The notes under the pieces were generated by a model. It was not told the DNA's origin and did no database searches. It was given only the letters and a program-made list of their open reading frames with translations. The position numbers and the translations under genes were made by a program. From Periplaneta americana (Eukaryota; Arthropoda; Insecta; Blattodea; Blattidae), in NCBI RefSeq assembly GCF_040183065.1, contig NC_091127.1, positions 106,858,334 through 106,922,333 on the forward strand: a stretch of DNA of 64,000 bases, written 5' to 3'. How positions within the stretch are numbered: the stretch's first letter is position 1; every line of letters starts with the position of its first letter. Of this stretch, positions 32,928 through 44,620 are shown piece after piece.

Positions 32928-33198
32928 CGATTATTTAGTCCTGACAGCTCAGCGACGCGAAAAAGGGGAAGTAGTAGGAGTAGTGGAGAGAGTTCCGGAG
33001 TAGAGATAAGGGCGAGCGGTCGGTAAAGGAATGCAGTACTGCTTAACATGTACTGAAAACACAACACTATACCGCATGTGTAACATCCGATCGCTCTGAC
33101 TGCAGGCAACAGACTAACCTGAACATCCCTTGGCGTAACGTAATGGGCTCGCCTGACCCAGGCGCACATTATCGGCGACTGTCAGGACTGAATAATCG
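32928..33198. mobile_element. MITE with CGATTATTTAGTCCTGACAG ends, 271 bp
   Basis: Inverted termini of 20 bp with one mismatch (CGATTATTTAGTCCTGACAG and CGATTATTCAGTCCTGACAG). The interior is G+C-richer and non-coding; the 87-codon minus-strand frame is leucine-rich noise. Confidence 0.78.
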
Positions 33199-33339
33199 TA
33201 CTGTATAATGAATTGTATAGCATTGCTGAGCCGCTTTCAATAACATGCGGGTTGAGATTTAATTACTTATTATTAGACATCGGATTTTAGGTAAAAACCT
33301 ATTTTGTTGCTGAAGAAATAGATTTAAATTAAGTTGTAT

Positions 33340-34500
33340 TTACACTTTTCATGAATTGTTATTCGAAACTATATGTCGGTGAGATTTTTTGTGACTTGGC
33401 TAAAGCATTTGATTGTGTAGACCATAGACCATAGTATATTAGTAAAAAAATTGAAGTTTTATGATATTAAAGATGAGACGTTGGGTTGGTTTGCATCGTA
33501 CTTATCAAATAGAAAACAAAAAGTAGAAATAAATGTACCAAATAGTCATAAAGTTACTTATTCAGAATTTATAAATATTAAACATGGTGTTCCGCAGGGG
33601 TCAATTTTAGGTCCATTGTCGTTTCTACTTTATATTCATGATTTAGCCTTGCCCATAAACAATTTATCTCGTGTAATTTTATTTGCAGATGATGCAAGTG
33701 TGATTATTTCAGGCAAAAAATACGATCATTTTATAAACACTTCCAATATAGTACTGAATCTAATGAATGAATGGTTCCATGCAAATAAACTAGCACTTAA
33801 TGTTAATAAAAACAGTGCAGTCAAATGTAGTACATACAATAATGCTCAGGTTTCCTACAGTATTCGATTAAATGGAACTCATCTCAAAGTATCTATAAGC
33901 AGAAAGTTTCTTGGTTTAGAATTTGATAATCAATTGAACTGGAACACGCGTATAGAATGTATTACTGGTAAATTGAGCTCTGCCTGTTATGCATTAAGAT
34001 CCTTATCTACTATTGGTGATATAAACTTACTTAAAATGTCATACTTTGCATATTTTCACTCTGTAATGAAATATGAATTAATATTCTGGGGTAACTCGTC
34101 TGAAGCTAAACACGTTTTTGTTTTACAAAAGAAAGCTATAAGAATAATGGCTGGTGTGCATAAAAGGACATCATGTAAAAATATTTTCCGAAATTTAGAA
34201 ATATTGACCTTACCTTGTGAATAAATTCTTTCCCTAATGATGCTGTATGTTACGAACAAAGATAAATTCAGTACTAATCAAGACATTCATCATTTTAATA
34301 CAAGACATAAATCAGATTTTCATCTACCCTCTGTTAGTCTAAGCTCTTTTAAAAAAGGAGTTCTCTATTCATGTATAAGTCTTCAATACACTGTCTAATT
34401 ATCTTAAAGATTTGAACAACCATGAGAAAAGGCTTAGAAAATAATTAACCAAATTTCTGCATACTTATATCTTCTACACAATTGATGAATTGTTTATGCT
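33340..34500 (+). pseudogene. Jockey-like non-LTR retrotransposon reverse transcriptase, 5'-truncated
   Basis: The main open frame (33451-34224, 257 codons) is the longest in the window. It holds RT motifs GVPQGSILGPLSFLLYIHDL (residues 46-65) and FADD (78-81, catalytic Asp pair), then FLGLEFDNQLNW and the C-terminal QKKAIRIMAGV. Upstream, in another frame, FCDLAKAFDCVDH (motif A, catalytic Asp) is cut off by a tandem duplication of 'accatag' (33421-33427, 33428-33434), which shifts the frame. After the TAA at 34222 the frame continues as SLMMLYVTNKDKFSTNQDIH and HFNTRHKSDFHLPSVSLSSF; after a further shift come SNYLKDLNNHEKRLRK and LTKFLHTYIFYTIDELFML. The endonuclease domain is missing. The TAA, the 7-bp duplication and the late frameshift show it is dead. 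Confidence 0.92.
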
Positions 34501-35320
34501 TGTGAATTGAATTATTCTAGTTAAAATGACATGTACAATTTTATATAGCCCAACTAAAATATGTTTTATATTGACTTAATCTGTTGTTTAGCATAACTGA
34601 TGAATTGCATGTGCTGTAAATTGAATAGTATACTGTATAGGTCAACTGATGAATTTTTTTTAAGCTTATAAATTGAATTAATCTACTTCATATGAATTGT
34701 ACTGTTCTGTATAGCTCAACGAAAATACGTTTGTAAATTGAACTAATTTGATTGTATATGTTTGTATAGTTTGGCTGATGAATTGTATATGCTTTTAAAA
34801 TGAATACTAGTCTGTATAGCTCTACTGATGAATTGTATATGCTGTAAATTGAATGGTAGTCTGTATAGCTGAACTGATGAATTGTTTATGACTATAAATT
34901 TAATTAATATACTTGATATTAATTGTACAAATTTGTATAGCTTAATGAAAGTATGCTTGTAAATTGAATTAATCTGCTTACTTTGTATTGTATATGTTTG
35001 TATAGTTTTGGCTGATGAATTGTATATGCTTTAAATTGAATAGTAATCTGTATAGCTCTATTGATAAATTGTTTTTTATTCAATGCAGTGGCACTTGACT
35101 AGAGTCATTGGCCGTGTAAATTGTTTGTGTTTGTGTTTGTAATTTTGAGTAGTTTGCATGATATGTATTATCAATTTCTGTATATCACAACTGATGGAAT
35201 TGTTTATGCCTTAAATTTAATTAACTTACTTGTTTTGTATTATACATATAGGTCAACTGATGAATGATCGTTTGCGTTTGCAAATTTAATAATCTGATTG
35301 GTTATGTACTGTATAATTTT
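34480..35320 (+). repeat. Tandem repeats in the LINE 3' untranslated region
   Basis: A diverged minisatellite with units of about 50-60 bp built on 'aactgatgaattgtatatgc', 'tgtaaattgaatagt' and 'ctgtatagctcaac'. More than ten recognisable units. It lies between the RT frame and the 3' tail of the same LINE. The tail resumes after a SINE at about 35665 ('cacatcttaaagcttcattg') and ends in TGAA repeats (35727-35744). Confidence 0.85.
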
Positions 35321-35324
35321 AGTA

Positions 35325-35580
35325 GAGCCATCGATGTAGCTCAGTTGGCAGACTCGCTGGGCTGCTGATCCGGAGCTGCGTTCGGGCTTCGGTTGGATCC
35401 CCCTTTGGTCTCAATGAATGGTTTCTTCCGAGGTTTTCCCCAACCGTGGGACTGAAGCCGGGTGGCATCACTTCATTTCCACCTTTGATTTGATTACCTG
35501 GTTGGGTTTTTCCGAGGTTTTCCCCAACCAAAAGGCAAATTCCGGGTAATCTTTTGGCGAATCCTCGGACCTCACCTCAT
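35325..35580 (+). mobile_element. tRNA-derived SINE inserted in the LINE 3' end
   Basis: Head: 'gatgtagctcagttggcaga' (A-box) with 'ttcggttggatccc' at the B-box position. The body contains the core twice: 'ttccgaggttttccccaacc' at about 35430 and again at about 35510. The 3' part is 'tggcgaatcctcggacctca'. The duplicated core suggests a dimeric or recombined copy. It separates the tandem 3' UTR from the tail of the Jockey-like LINE, so it inserted later. Confidence 0.85.
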
Positions 35581-35830
35581 CATTGTAGAAAATTACTACA
35601 TTGTAAAACTGTAAAAATTGTAAAATATTATAAAAATTTGTAAAAATTGTAATTGTAATATTATAACAATTTGACTTGGTCCACATCTTAAAGCTTCATT
35701 GCTCATATAAGATCTATGGAAGATAATAAATGAATGAATGAATGTTACAATATAAATAGTGCTAACCTAAAAATGCCTTATTTGACATTGTAACCATTTT
35801 TTGCTTATTTTATTTTTAGGTATTAGTAAT

Positions 35831-36092
35831 ATGAAGAGTTCGCGGGAAAAACGATGAATGTCACAGTTTTCTTAAGGTTGATGTCATTATCTAATTCAAT
35901 GGTTCACTGCGAAATTTAATGTTGTTCTTATGAAAAATGGTAAAAAGGAGAATTATCACCACAAATACAGTAATCCTTTCCTTTATTTTCTATAGAAACA
36001 GCACTACATCTTGCAATTATAGGCTCAATTAGATCATTATCTAATCCTTAACAGAAATGTGACATTCATCGTTTTTCCCGCGAACTCTTCAT
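35831..36092. mobile_element. MITE with GAAGAGTTCGCGGG ends, 262 bp
   Basis: Inverted ends ATGAAGAGTTCGCGGGAAAA and TTTTCCCGCGAACTCTTCAT, similar for about 47 bp ('cgatgaatgtcaca'/'tgtgacattcatcg'). The flanks are AT-rich, so a target duplication is uncertain. Non-coding interior. Confidence 0.88.
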
Positions 36093-36109
36093 ATATTTTT
36101 GTTTTTTCT

Positions 36110-36250
36110 TTGTAACAATGAAAATCAACGATCTGGTCCTGTCTCTCATAGAAACTGTTCGGGCAATCTCTTCTTTGGTCTTCCTCTGTCTTCTCTTGTG
36201 TTTTATAATTTAACATCGTCCTAAGATCTTGAAGATGCGGTAGTCTGGAA
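36110..36250 (-). pseudogene. LINE C-terminal relic (RGRPKKR tail)
   Basis: The minus strand reads EDRGRPKKRLPEQFL, stop, ETGPDR, preceded in another frame by LQDLRTMLNYKTQEK. RGRP.KR near the C-terminus is usual for non-LTR polyproteins. It is flanked on the right by AAT repeats. Short and broken. Confidence 0.5.
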
Positions 36251-37224
36251 TTCGTAGGACATTATTATAATATTTGTTAATAATAATAATACTAATAATA
36301 ATAATTTATAATATATAATTCTCACATCGTGCAAGAGTCAGAGTTGAGTTCTCCGTTTCGTTCTCATTCTTCTGGCTGTTTTGAACCAACAATAGACATT
36401 CACAAACAGCGAGACTCTCTGCCATGATGTCAAGATGGTGTTTCATCCACACATGAGACAAAGAACACATACAGTACCAAGTCCAGTAGCAAAGACATAA
36501 GCTTTCACGCTCCAGACGGATTCGAACCCGAATCTGATACATCTATAGCAGTAATAATAATAATAATAACAAATAGCCTACATTTATAATTATAACATAA
36601 TAACGTTACTCCTACATCCTGCTTTTTACAGTAAATATGTTCGCTTCACGCACTCCAGTTTTTCTTTCCTTGCTCCATCATTTCCTTCCTCATATTATTC
36701 CGGTGCCTCGAGCTCAACGCACTTCGCTTACCCCCCCCCCCCTCCTCATCTCGTATTCCACCAAGTTTGTATTTCAAAGCTAACTCTTACAACTTCCAAC
36801 ACACGATCCCGTCGGGATTCGAAACGGAAACTCCAGAATACGCAACATGAATATTAAAAGGCACTCTGCAATATTCTTGCTTCATCTTGCGGAACTTCCA
36901 ACCTCTTCCACGCTTCCAGCGAGACAACTCGTTCACGTTATTTTTCCGATTGTCCCTTACTTTCTCCAGATTTTTTATAAAACTTAAATGTCAATTTGTA
37001 CTCTTGCTACCCAGAAACTAGCTGCTACTATATTCTGTGTAAACAGTCCAGTTGTGCGTCCATTCTTATTTCCGTCCGTTTGTGTATATGTCCATCTGTC
37101 TACCTGTCGTAACCTTCTGTCAGTCTGTTGTTTACTTTTCCGCTCACTTGTCTGTTTCAGTAGTTAGAAAGTAAAAAATGATTAATACGGTAAATGTGCT
37201 TGTATTTCAGAAAGTAACATCTCA
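36251..37224. other. Unannotated stretch
   Basis: A B-box-like 'cgggttcgaatccg' occurs on the minus strand near 36525 without an A-box partner, possibly a tRNA-derived scrap. A C-run lies at 36731-36743. No gene. Confidence 0.45.
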
Positions 37225-37562
37225 AAATTAGTAAGACAGGAGGTCCGGGAGGAATAGTTATGGAGCTATGGAAATATAGTGGTGTTCAAATGATACGAAC
37301 TATAACTAGAATGTTAAATCAGATACTAGAAGGTGATGAGATTCCTGGGGATTGATATGTATCCTATATAACTCCTGTATTTAATAAGGGCAACAGCAGA
37401 GTCCATATAGGCCAGCTTCTGTCTGATACTTTTTCAATTCACTGCAGGCAAGGAGCTGCATTATCACTTTACTTTTTAACTTCCCTCTAGAATATATCAT
37501 TAGGAAAGTTCAGGATAACACAGACGGTTTGGAATTGAACGAGTTACATCAGCTTCTTGTCT
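37225..37562 (+). pseudogene. LINE reverse transcriptase internal fragment (fingers and palm)
   Basis: Reads GIVMELWKYSGVQMIRTITR, MLNQILEGDEIPGD, stop (TGG to TGA), YVSYITPVFNKGN, the usual RT region before motif A. After an internal deletion it continues [20 protein letters not shown] then [11 protein letters not shown] just before the expected YADD block. The sequence between the two parts (motif A, PQG-type motif) is lost or damaged. It ends at the hAT fragment next door, which may have cut it. Confidence 0.75.
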
Positions 37563-37596
37563 AAAAACTTGAAAATATGCCAATAAATATGCACTA

Positions 37597-38013
37597 TTAA
37601 ATTAACAGTGTACAATGTCCTACATAAGTCTTACGCAATTTACTTTCTTGAGGCACATGTTGTCGAGTGTATCTGGCAAGAAAATGTTTTAATGTGGGAT
37701 TATTAAGTTTCCACAAGGGGGTATCAGCAGCTAAAAATGCTTGGCACAAGTCGTAAGAAAAATCAGTAACCCTACTTCCTAAACACTCTATCAGTTGTTT
37801 TTGAACAGGCTCTTTATTTGCGAGTTTTCTGGTTAAATTCTCCTTATGTTTTGCTGTGTTTATGTGCTGAACTATTTAAAATCTTTTCTCACTCTCTACA
37901 TTTTTCTCACACGGCCCACAAAACAGTACCCTATTATCTGCAGATATTAAGTCACCTGAAAACTCCTGTAAATTAGTTAATCTAGCACTCGAAGTTGGCC
38001 TTATTTTCGGCAT
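37597..38013 (-). pseudogene. CGGBP1-like / hAT transposase N-terminus with BED-type zinc finger, one stop
   Basis: ATG at 38013, terminal TAA at 37599-37597, 139 codons with a single in-frame TAA at codon 46. The product has C32-x2-C35 (LFCGPCEK) and H50...H56 (QHINTAKH), a BED-type zinc-binding set. A helical region follows: VTDFSYDLCQAFLAADTPLW, KLNNPTLKHFLARYT and ESKLRKTYV. This layout matches CGGBP1-like proteins, which derive from hAT transposase N-termini. The frame is otherwise clean over 417 bp, so the stop is probably young. No catalytic domain follows. The ATATGCA-rich flanks to about 38490 look like hAT subterminal sequence, but ends were not defined. Confidence 0.75.
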
Positions 38014-39381
38014 GCAAAGAACTTTTAACAGACACTTTATACAAGAAACTTAATTTGGTGACAATCAGTTCACAACACCGTTACGTTACAAGAGTACAAC
38101 ACAACTGCCAGCGGCCAGCCAGGCGACAGCTACGCACATACGTAGAAGGATGAAGAAACAGGGGATTCACTACATGATATCATCACATCAGCATAACTCC
38201 TCGCCACATGACGAGTTGCATCATCACGCACAACGTTACTGCCAATATGATCCACATGAAAAAAAAGTAATAAAAACCATAAATTCACTGAAATATGCCA
38301 TATAGGCATTAAAATATTCAAATATTATGCATTTATCAAAATCACGAAAATATGCAGTTATATGCACCATGAAATCGTGTTTGAATCGTTAATTGAAAAT
38401 TCCACAATTCGTGCACATATCTATAAGCATACATTTTTAACCCCTAAGAAAAAACATGCAAATGCATGAACTTCTGGGACCTAGTTATGGCTATTGAATG
38501 AACATTAGTAAGAAGGTTGCTCCATCAGAAACATTTTTTTAATGTTTAAAAAAATTCTTATTCTCCTTAATCTTGCCAATGATGAAGTTACAATTTAACT
38601 TCCTCTTACTTATCAGTATTTTCCATTTTGTGCAACATTTGCAATTTCTATACACATAATCGTAGTCTTTTCCTTACCACTTTGGGACACGACACTTCTA
38701 GGAATTCCTAATTCCAAACTGAGACATGCTAATGACTTTCAGGGATTTCGGCCCAAAAAGATCGGATTCTTTCCACGTTTCGTCCTGATATTCCCGTCCT
38801 TCCAGGTGTTAGCCGCGTTACCCCACACACAGCGGAGGTTTCGCTGAACTACAACAATAAAATTGATTTGGTTTCGGCCAACCAATTGACGCACTGTGTT
38901 TTCTATGCGTGTCTGCCATGGCCCCTTCAGCTTCCATCAGCAATATTATTTTTAGCCAAGATCACTTGGGAAAGCAGAAATTCATGTTATCAAATAAGCA
39001 TATTTTGTGGTTGATAGAATGTCGTCGAATATTCAACAAGTAAAAAGATAGACTTTTCCCTATTTCCGCATTGTCATTGTTTCAATAGCAACTTTCATCA
39101 ATGTCACATTATACAGTACACAAAGGAATGACGCGATTTTAAAATTAGATATTAATCTCATTAGCTAAGTGAATTTCGAATAAATTGAAAAGATTGGCAC
39201 ATTAGCGACAATGGCAATAGGAATTAAATTACATATTTTATAGGCCTTTTATATGTTATTTGATATCGTAGCATTATGAAGTTCCGCTTAAAGGGATCGA
39301 GAAATAAATGTTAATTTCAAGTGTAAATAATGGTTTATTAACATAACTTGATGTAAAAACTCTCTGAATTTCGGAGAATGC
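38014..39381. other. Mostly unannotated; left part probably hAT subterminal DNA
   Basis: Repeated 'atatgca' words at 38290-38470, ending near 'catgcaaatgcatgaacttc', suggest a hAT subterminal region. 38490-39380 holds nothing I recognise. Confidence 0.4.
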
Positions 39382-39787
39382 TCAATGCAACTTGCTGTGT
39401 GCGCCTTGAGTTGCTCTGCAGTCATCTAAACGGTATTCAACCTCCCGCCAATTGTTCTGTAGCATTTGTGGAGTCACTAGCACAGTTGCATTTGTGATGC
39501 GTTGCCTCAGTTCCTCCAAAGTGTTAGCTCTGCCTCTTTCGTATATAGCATCCTTCACAAAACCTCAGAAAAGAAGTCCAAGGGGGTCAAATCGGGTAAC
39601 CTGATTGGCCAGGCAATGGGTCCTCGTCTTCCGATCTACCTATCCATATACAACGAACACACCGTTGTACTCGCGTAACAGATTTTTCTTCTGCTAGCCA
39701 TAGCACACACTCAACTTTCTGTTGTTGTGTCCACATGTTGACCATGGCGTGTTCTCCTACAAAATGGCGCCAGGCTTGTTTTAGCAA
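39382..39787 (-). pseudogene. Internally deleted mariner-type transposase
   Basis: The N-terminal part (39787 to about 39660) reads WTQQQKVECVLWLAEEKSVT, the usual HTH start of a DUF4817-like mariner transposase. It then jumps to the region after catalytic Asp 2. WIGRSEDEDPLPGQSGYPI is the shifted form of 'WIGRGGP..WP.RSPDLTPLDF', and PDLTPLDFF (third catalytic Asp) is readable in another frame at about 39590. After a one-base shift comes GFVKDAIYERGRANTLEELR, ITNATVLVTPQMLQNNWREV and EYRLDDCRATQGAHSKLH, then a TGA at 39384-39382. The central catalytic part is deleted. A terminus-like CGCGGGACACGGTG lies at 39932, but its partner was not found. Confidence 0.85.
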
Positions 39788-40009
39788 GAAACAAATGAAA
39801 CTTACGCATGCAGCTGTTTTCAGACTTTGTTGCGTAAATTTGGACAGTTTCTCTATCTTGTCAGATGTAAATCACAACGATATCTTTATCTGGTTTTAAG
39901 TAGTGAGCATTTGTTTCTCAAACTCTCTACGCGGGACACGGTGTATTATGGAGATGAGAACTCCGCAAAGCGGACGTCTTTGTAACAATCTACAAAGCGG
40001 CTGTGTCTG

Positions 40010-40350
40010 TGGTTACCAGTTGGAGAAATATTACTTCTCGACTACTTAAAAGTTGTATCAGCTATTTAATTTCTTCGAATTATGACAATAAGGATGTAAT
40101 ATGAAAGAGACGACCTTTAATGCGAATGTATAGTCTTGTTGCTATGGCAGTCTCAGATAGCTGTTGGAGGTATTTGTTTCATTTCTCGGCCACTTGAAAG
40201 AGTTATATACAATATAAGCTAGGTAAGTTTTCTTTTTATTATGAAAATAAGGAAATAACATAAAAACGGTCGACCTTTTACGAAGAATCCGTGTAGTGTC
40301 ATTGACTGCTGTCATGGTTACCCGAGAGTGTCGGCGAAGTTTGTTTTCAA
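40010..40350. repeat. Diverged tandem repeat, about 155-bp unit, two copies
   Basis: Unit 1 (about 40030-40180) and unit 2 (about 40180-40340) share 'ttctcg(a/g)c(t/c)acttgaaag', 'attatgaaaataagga' and 'cgaccttttacg(a)'-type blocks. Function unknown. Confidence 0.6.
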
Positions 40351-41348
40351 GGAGCCTGACTGTTTAAGGGCACTGGCCTTCAGTATAAGTCTATAAAATC
40401 AATGCGCAATGCGCAAGTATGTTGAAATGTTATATAACATACTTTCAGCATCCCCTTATTTGTTCCCTAGTCTTCATAACACTTGGCTCAGCCTGAGCTC
40501 AGTCTGGTAACTGACTACTTTTCTGCGAATTGACAAAGTTTTTATCTTTAACGAATCATATGAAATTTATGATAGACATAACGGCCGTGAAGCAGCACTG
40601 CTCTGAGTTTTTCTGTTTTCCTGCTGTTATTTTACGTTAATCTATTCTCGTAATGTATTTATTTGAGCGCCTGTGGTAAGATTCTATAATTCAAATGTAA
40701 TAAAAGTATTTCTTCCTTAACTTAATTTGTTCTTTATTTTCTTCTTTGTGCTTTCTCTCCTTCACTTTCTCTTTCTATCTCCGTTTTCATTTTATTCGTT
40801 TTTCTATCTTCCTTTAGTCGTTTATCTCCTTCCTCTTTAAAATCTGTGTATTGCCTTCCTTCCTCTATTTTGACGTGTAACGTCCTATATTAATATCAAC
40901 CTATATTAATGAGAAAAAATAAAGTATTTAGTGGAACATAAATTACACTGATCGCTATGGAAATACATCATATACGATAAAGTCAACAATGTGAACGAGA
41001 CCATCCCTACACACAAGGGGAGTCTGCATATATACATGAAGTACAGTACAAGCTTTACCTCCCTTCTTAATAAAAAAATCTTTCTCTTTCGACTCATCAC
41101 TAAAGGGAAATGATCTGGGGATTATATTCTTTTTCACTTAAAACGAGCCGCCACTTACTGCAGACGCAAACGAACTTGCGTCTTGCAAGAACCGCATACA
41201 GACACTACAGCTAGTACAGAGTCCGTTCTACCTGCACTGAGATTGTGTTGACACTTCGAGAGCTTGTCCACCGATGTTCATGCTGCTCTGGAAAAGATGA
41301 AGGAATTCTATATAAAATAGGCTTCAAACTTACAATAAGTCTGAAGAA

Positions 41349-41379
<31 letters not shown>

Positions 41380-41523
41380 AAGAAAAAGAAAATTAATAAA
41401 GTAAAAGACTGCAGTTAATTTTAAAGTCTATCCAAACCAAAAATGTACTAGACCAAAACAATATGACGTCACTGACTGATCTGCTGTTGGTTGTAAATCA
41501 AAGCCAAGATACTTTATAAAATA
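40351..41523. other. Unannotated stretch with simple repeats
   Basis: Pyrimidine-rich at 40710-40880 and an AAG microsatellite at 41349-41383. No gene recognised. Confidence 0.5.
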
Positions 41524-42568
41524 CAGGGACATCATTTTATTTTTACTTCAATTTTTATTGTACCTGAGTACTTCACTCCCACCCCTTCTACTAATGAAGT
41601 TCAACCGTCCTCCACACAGATCCAAGACCGCATATACAGTCATAGTAGCCTTACGGTCATAGTAAACAGTACGTTCCAAAAATATGTTCGCGTTTTCCAG
41701 TGACGAAAGAGCTTTCAATATTGCATCATTTTCCATTTGCCTACGTCGCATCCCGGTTTCCCCCACCTGCTTCTATTCGCCTCTCTGTAAATGCTAGTGG
41801 CTGGGCTGTCTTAGCTCTTTTCTGAGAACATTAATTTCTGTTAGGAATTGGACGTCTACGTAATATTATGTAACTGTTTAAAATAACTTAAATAAAAGGG
41901 CCTCGTTAAGTAATTAACTGTCACATGATTTCCTTCCTTTCTACGACGCTGCGACGTAACCACTTGGACGGACAGTAGACAGCATGTCTGAGTAATTTTA
42001 TCTTTTCGGATCGGCCAGAAGTGAAGATTGAATTTACAGTACGTAAAGTTTCTTTTATAGAGTAGGTACAGAATTATTTCAACATGAGTTACTGATACGA
42101 ATTACGAACCTGTAATTGGAATTACGTACAATAGTCTATAGTGCGGTAATATGCACATTAGAACTGAAGCCTGTATCGAAATGAACGGCCACCATTTTCA
42201 AAAATATGTTTAAATATCCACATTATGATTATTTTTCAATTTAACTTCATTCTCTATAGTGTACGCTAATGTGCTGTAGACAGTATAATATACACTGCAT
42301 AATGAATACGTCCGCATGGAAAGCTCAGTTAGTGAGTAAAAACACTCATTGTTAATACTGTACTGTATTTTGATTAAACAAAAACCTAATGAAAATTATC
42401 AAACTCAAAATCGCGATATTTCCTAGTTTACGTAAATGGATGAACTACTTTTCTTCCCTCCTATACTAGTAAAGTGATATGTTTGTATATTACGCCAGTA
42501 TCATCGAACTGGAGTCGTGGAAGTAGGTTTTTATTAGACATGTTAGTAAAAATAAAATGATGTCCCTG
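41524..42568. mobile_element. DNA transposon with CAGGGACATCATTTT ends, 1,045 bp
   Basis: Exact inverted termini CAGGGACATCATTTTATTTT (then TACT), with TA on each side (41522-41523, 42569-42570). The TA target points to the Tc1/mariner group. A 72-codon minus-strand frame (41766-41548) shows no transposase motif, so the copy is non-autonomous or eroded. Confidence 0.85.
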
Positions 42569-42569
42569 T

Positions 42570-43360
42570 ATAACTCCGTAAATATTTAATTGTAACTAAC
42601 GTTTTTACGCGTATTATGTCAATTCAAATCAGTACAATGTAATTAACCATTATGCTAGATTGAAAGAAACCTAATGTACCTATACATTAATGTGTACTTG
42701 ATCTTTTCTGTTTTCCACGGCATAGTAATACATCAGTATGTTTCTTGGCTTGGTTGCCGTGCCGTGTGACTTCAGACGGAATTTCGCGTCTATCGCTTTA
42801 AAATTTCTAATCACTGGTCGTCATGGCGATAAGCATGGAATGGATGTCTCATCCCAGAAAAAAAAAATTGAATAAGTTTTATTATTGTGAAGTTGGCAGC
42901 ATCAAACCCCGTTATAACTCTTCATTCGTTTGTTTTGAGCGAGATGTGGGCTAGTAAACCATTCCCGTTCTCCGATGCATGGCGAGGGAGCGATGGGAGG
43001 GGGAGAAGGGGAGGGAAAGAGAGAAAAGACACGTAATTTAAAATCGTGAAATCACTTTCCACATAAAGAGCATACATACATACGCCTTTCAACTGTATTC
43101 GACATCGTCCATTCTCAATTCCACACATACACAAATGGAGCTATTTACCAGTGAGTGACTGAATGCAGTAAGTTTCGTTTTCATGGATTTAATTCATAAA
43201 TTGTTTCAGTTTCAGTATTGCTAATCCAAAATACGAGAGTCTCGTAATAGAACAACATAAATGTTAGCAACTACATTCACGGAGTGGCTGTTAAAGTACT
43301 TTAACTCAAGGCGTTATTTCAACTTTAAAATGTATGGAAAGTCTTGAGGCTAACAGTGAG
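42570..43360. other. Unannotated stretch
   Basis: Nothing recognised. A purine-rich patch lies at 42985-43030. Confidence 0.5.
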
Positions 43361-43361
43361 T

Positions 43362-43543
43362 AAGGCGTGGTTCGCAATAAACCGGGAAGGGAAACGAGAA
43401 CGGAAGTAATGTTAAAATAAATGCATTTAGATGTGAGCATTCATAATAGTTAATTGTGAATGCTCACATTTAAATACATATATTTCAACAATATTTCCGT
43501 TCTCGTTCTCGTTTCCGTTCCCGGTTTATTGTGAACCTGCCTT
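43362..43543. mobile_element. Hairpin MITE, 182 bp
   Basis: Arms of about 80 bp: 'gcaataaaccgggaaggga' with 'aacgagaacgg', and 'ccgttctcgt' with 'ccgttcccggtttattg'. The inner end is 'gtgagcattca'/'tgaatgctcac'; the loop is about 15 bp. Ends AAGGC/GCCTT. Flanks contain 'agtga' on both sides, a possible 5-bp duplication. Non-coding. Confidence 0.88.
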
Positions 43544-44455
43544 TAGTGAACTACGAGTGACATGATACACTGATACCCGATTTCTGGAAAGACAGTTACC
43601 TATACATACAAAGTTATCTACGATTTAACGTGCTGATATGTTTAAAATGAGTTTTCGAAACAACAGTTACCGTCATCTTTACAATTACCTGTGCTTCAAC
43701 TGTTAACTGTACTTCGGCCTGTAGTTACCAGCTATTAGTACTGATTCGAACAAATATCGACATGTGGCGCTACTGCATTACTGTTTCGTAAACTATAATA
43801 ACTGATATTCAATAATAATATACACCACAATAAATCAATTTACTATAGTAGGTCTATGTGTGTAGTTTTAAAAATTTGGCGTTTTATTTACATAACTTAT
43901 GGTAAATGTTCTACTTTCTATGACATATTAGGATAATAATGTGCGTTTGTAAAGACAATTTCAAACATCTCAAGCTTAATTTTCGTTATCAACTTCAGAT
44001 TTTATGTTGTCAATCAAGGAATTATTCTTGGATGTTCTACCATGGTATTTCGGGCTCCGAAAAGTCAATTTCAATACATGAATGCATTCATATGGACGAA
44101 TATAAAATATTTTTACAAGTTTTTCAATATGGCTATCATAGCACCACAGCTGACTATGATTGTAGTTTTGTAGCAGAAGTTTCATCTAGCTCTCTCTCCA
44201 CTAGTATTATTTAGCTCGATGATCACGCCAAATACGAACAGTTATTGTTTTTCTAATCATATTATGATTCAGATGGAAGTGTACATGTACACTATCATTT
44301 ATCACACGATTGTTTAATTAAAAAGCTTTGCACCTACTAAGACAGAGCTGACTGTGTACCTATCAGCCATATTTAACAGAAAAATTCTGGAAACAAAAGT
44401 AGGCCTACTATAGAACTGCACACAATGTACTCTTCACCTGACATAATTAGGAATA
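43544..44455. other. Unannotated stretch
   Basis: A 91-codon plus frame and a 69-codon minus frame overlap at 43939-44214 without motifs. No repeat partner. Confidence 0.45.
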
Positions 44456-44458
44456 TTA

Positions 44459-44620
44459 AAACCCAGACGTTTGAGATGGGCAGGGCATGTAGCACATATG
44501 GGCGAATCCATAAATGGATATAGAGTGTTAGTCTTGCTCAGAATAGGGACCGATGGCGGGCGGCAATGAAGCTCCGGGTTCCTTAAAAGCCATTTGTAAG
44601 TAAGTAAGTAAGTAAGTGAG
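44459..44620 (+). pseudogene. LINE 3' end, DRWRAAMKLRVP family, copy 1
   Basis: A degraded 'LKPRRLRWAGHVAHMGES'-like C-terminus (frames mixed), then LAQNRDRWRAAMKLRVP-type residues and a TAA. It is followed by 'aaaagccatttgtaagtaag' with GTAA repeats as the 3' tail. A second copy lies at 61481-61590. Sequence between the two protein parts is deleted. Confidence 0.8.

Noticed and set aside
32906..33169. 87-codon minus-strand frame
   Set aside because: Contained in a MITE; leucine-rich with no domain.
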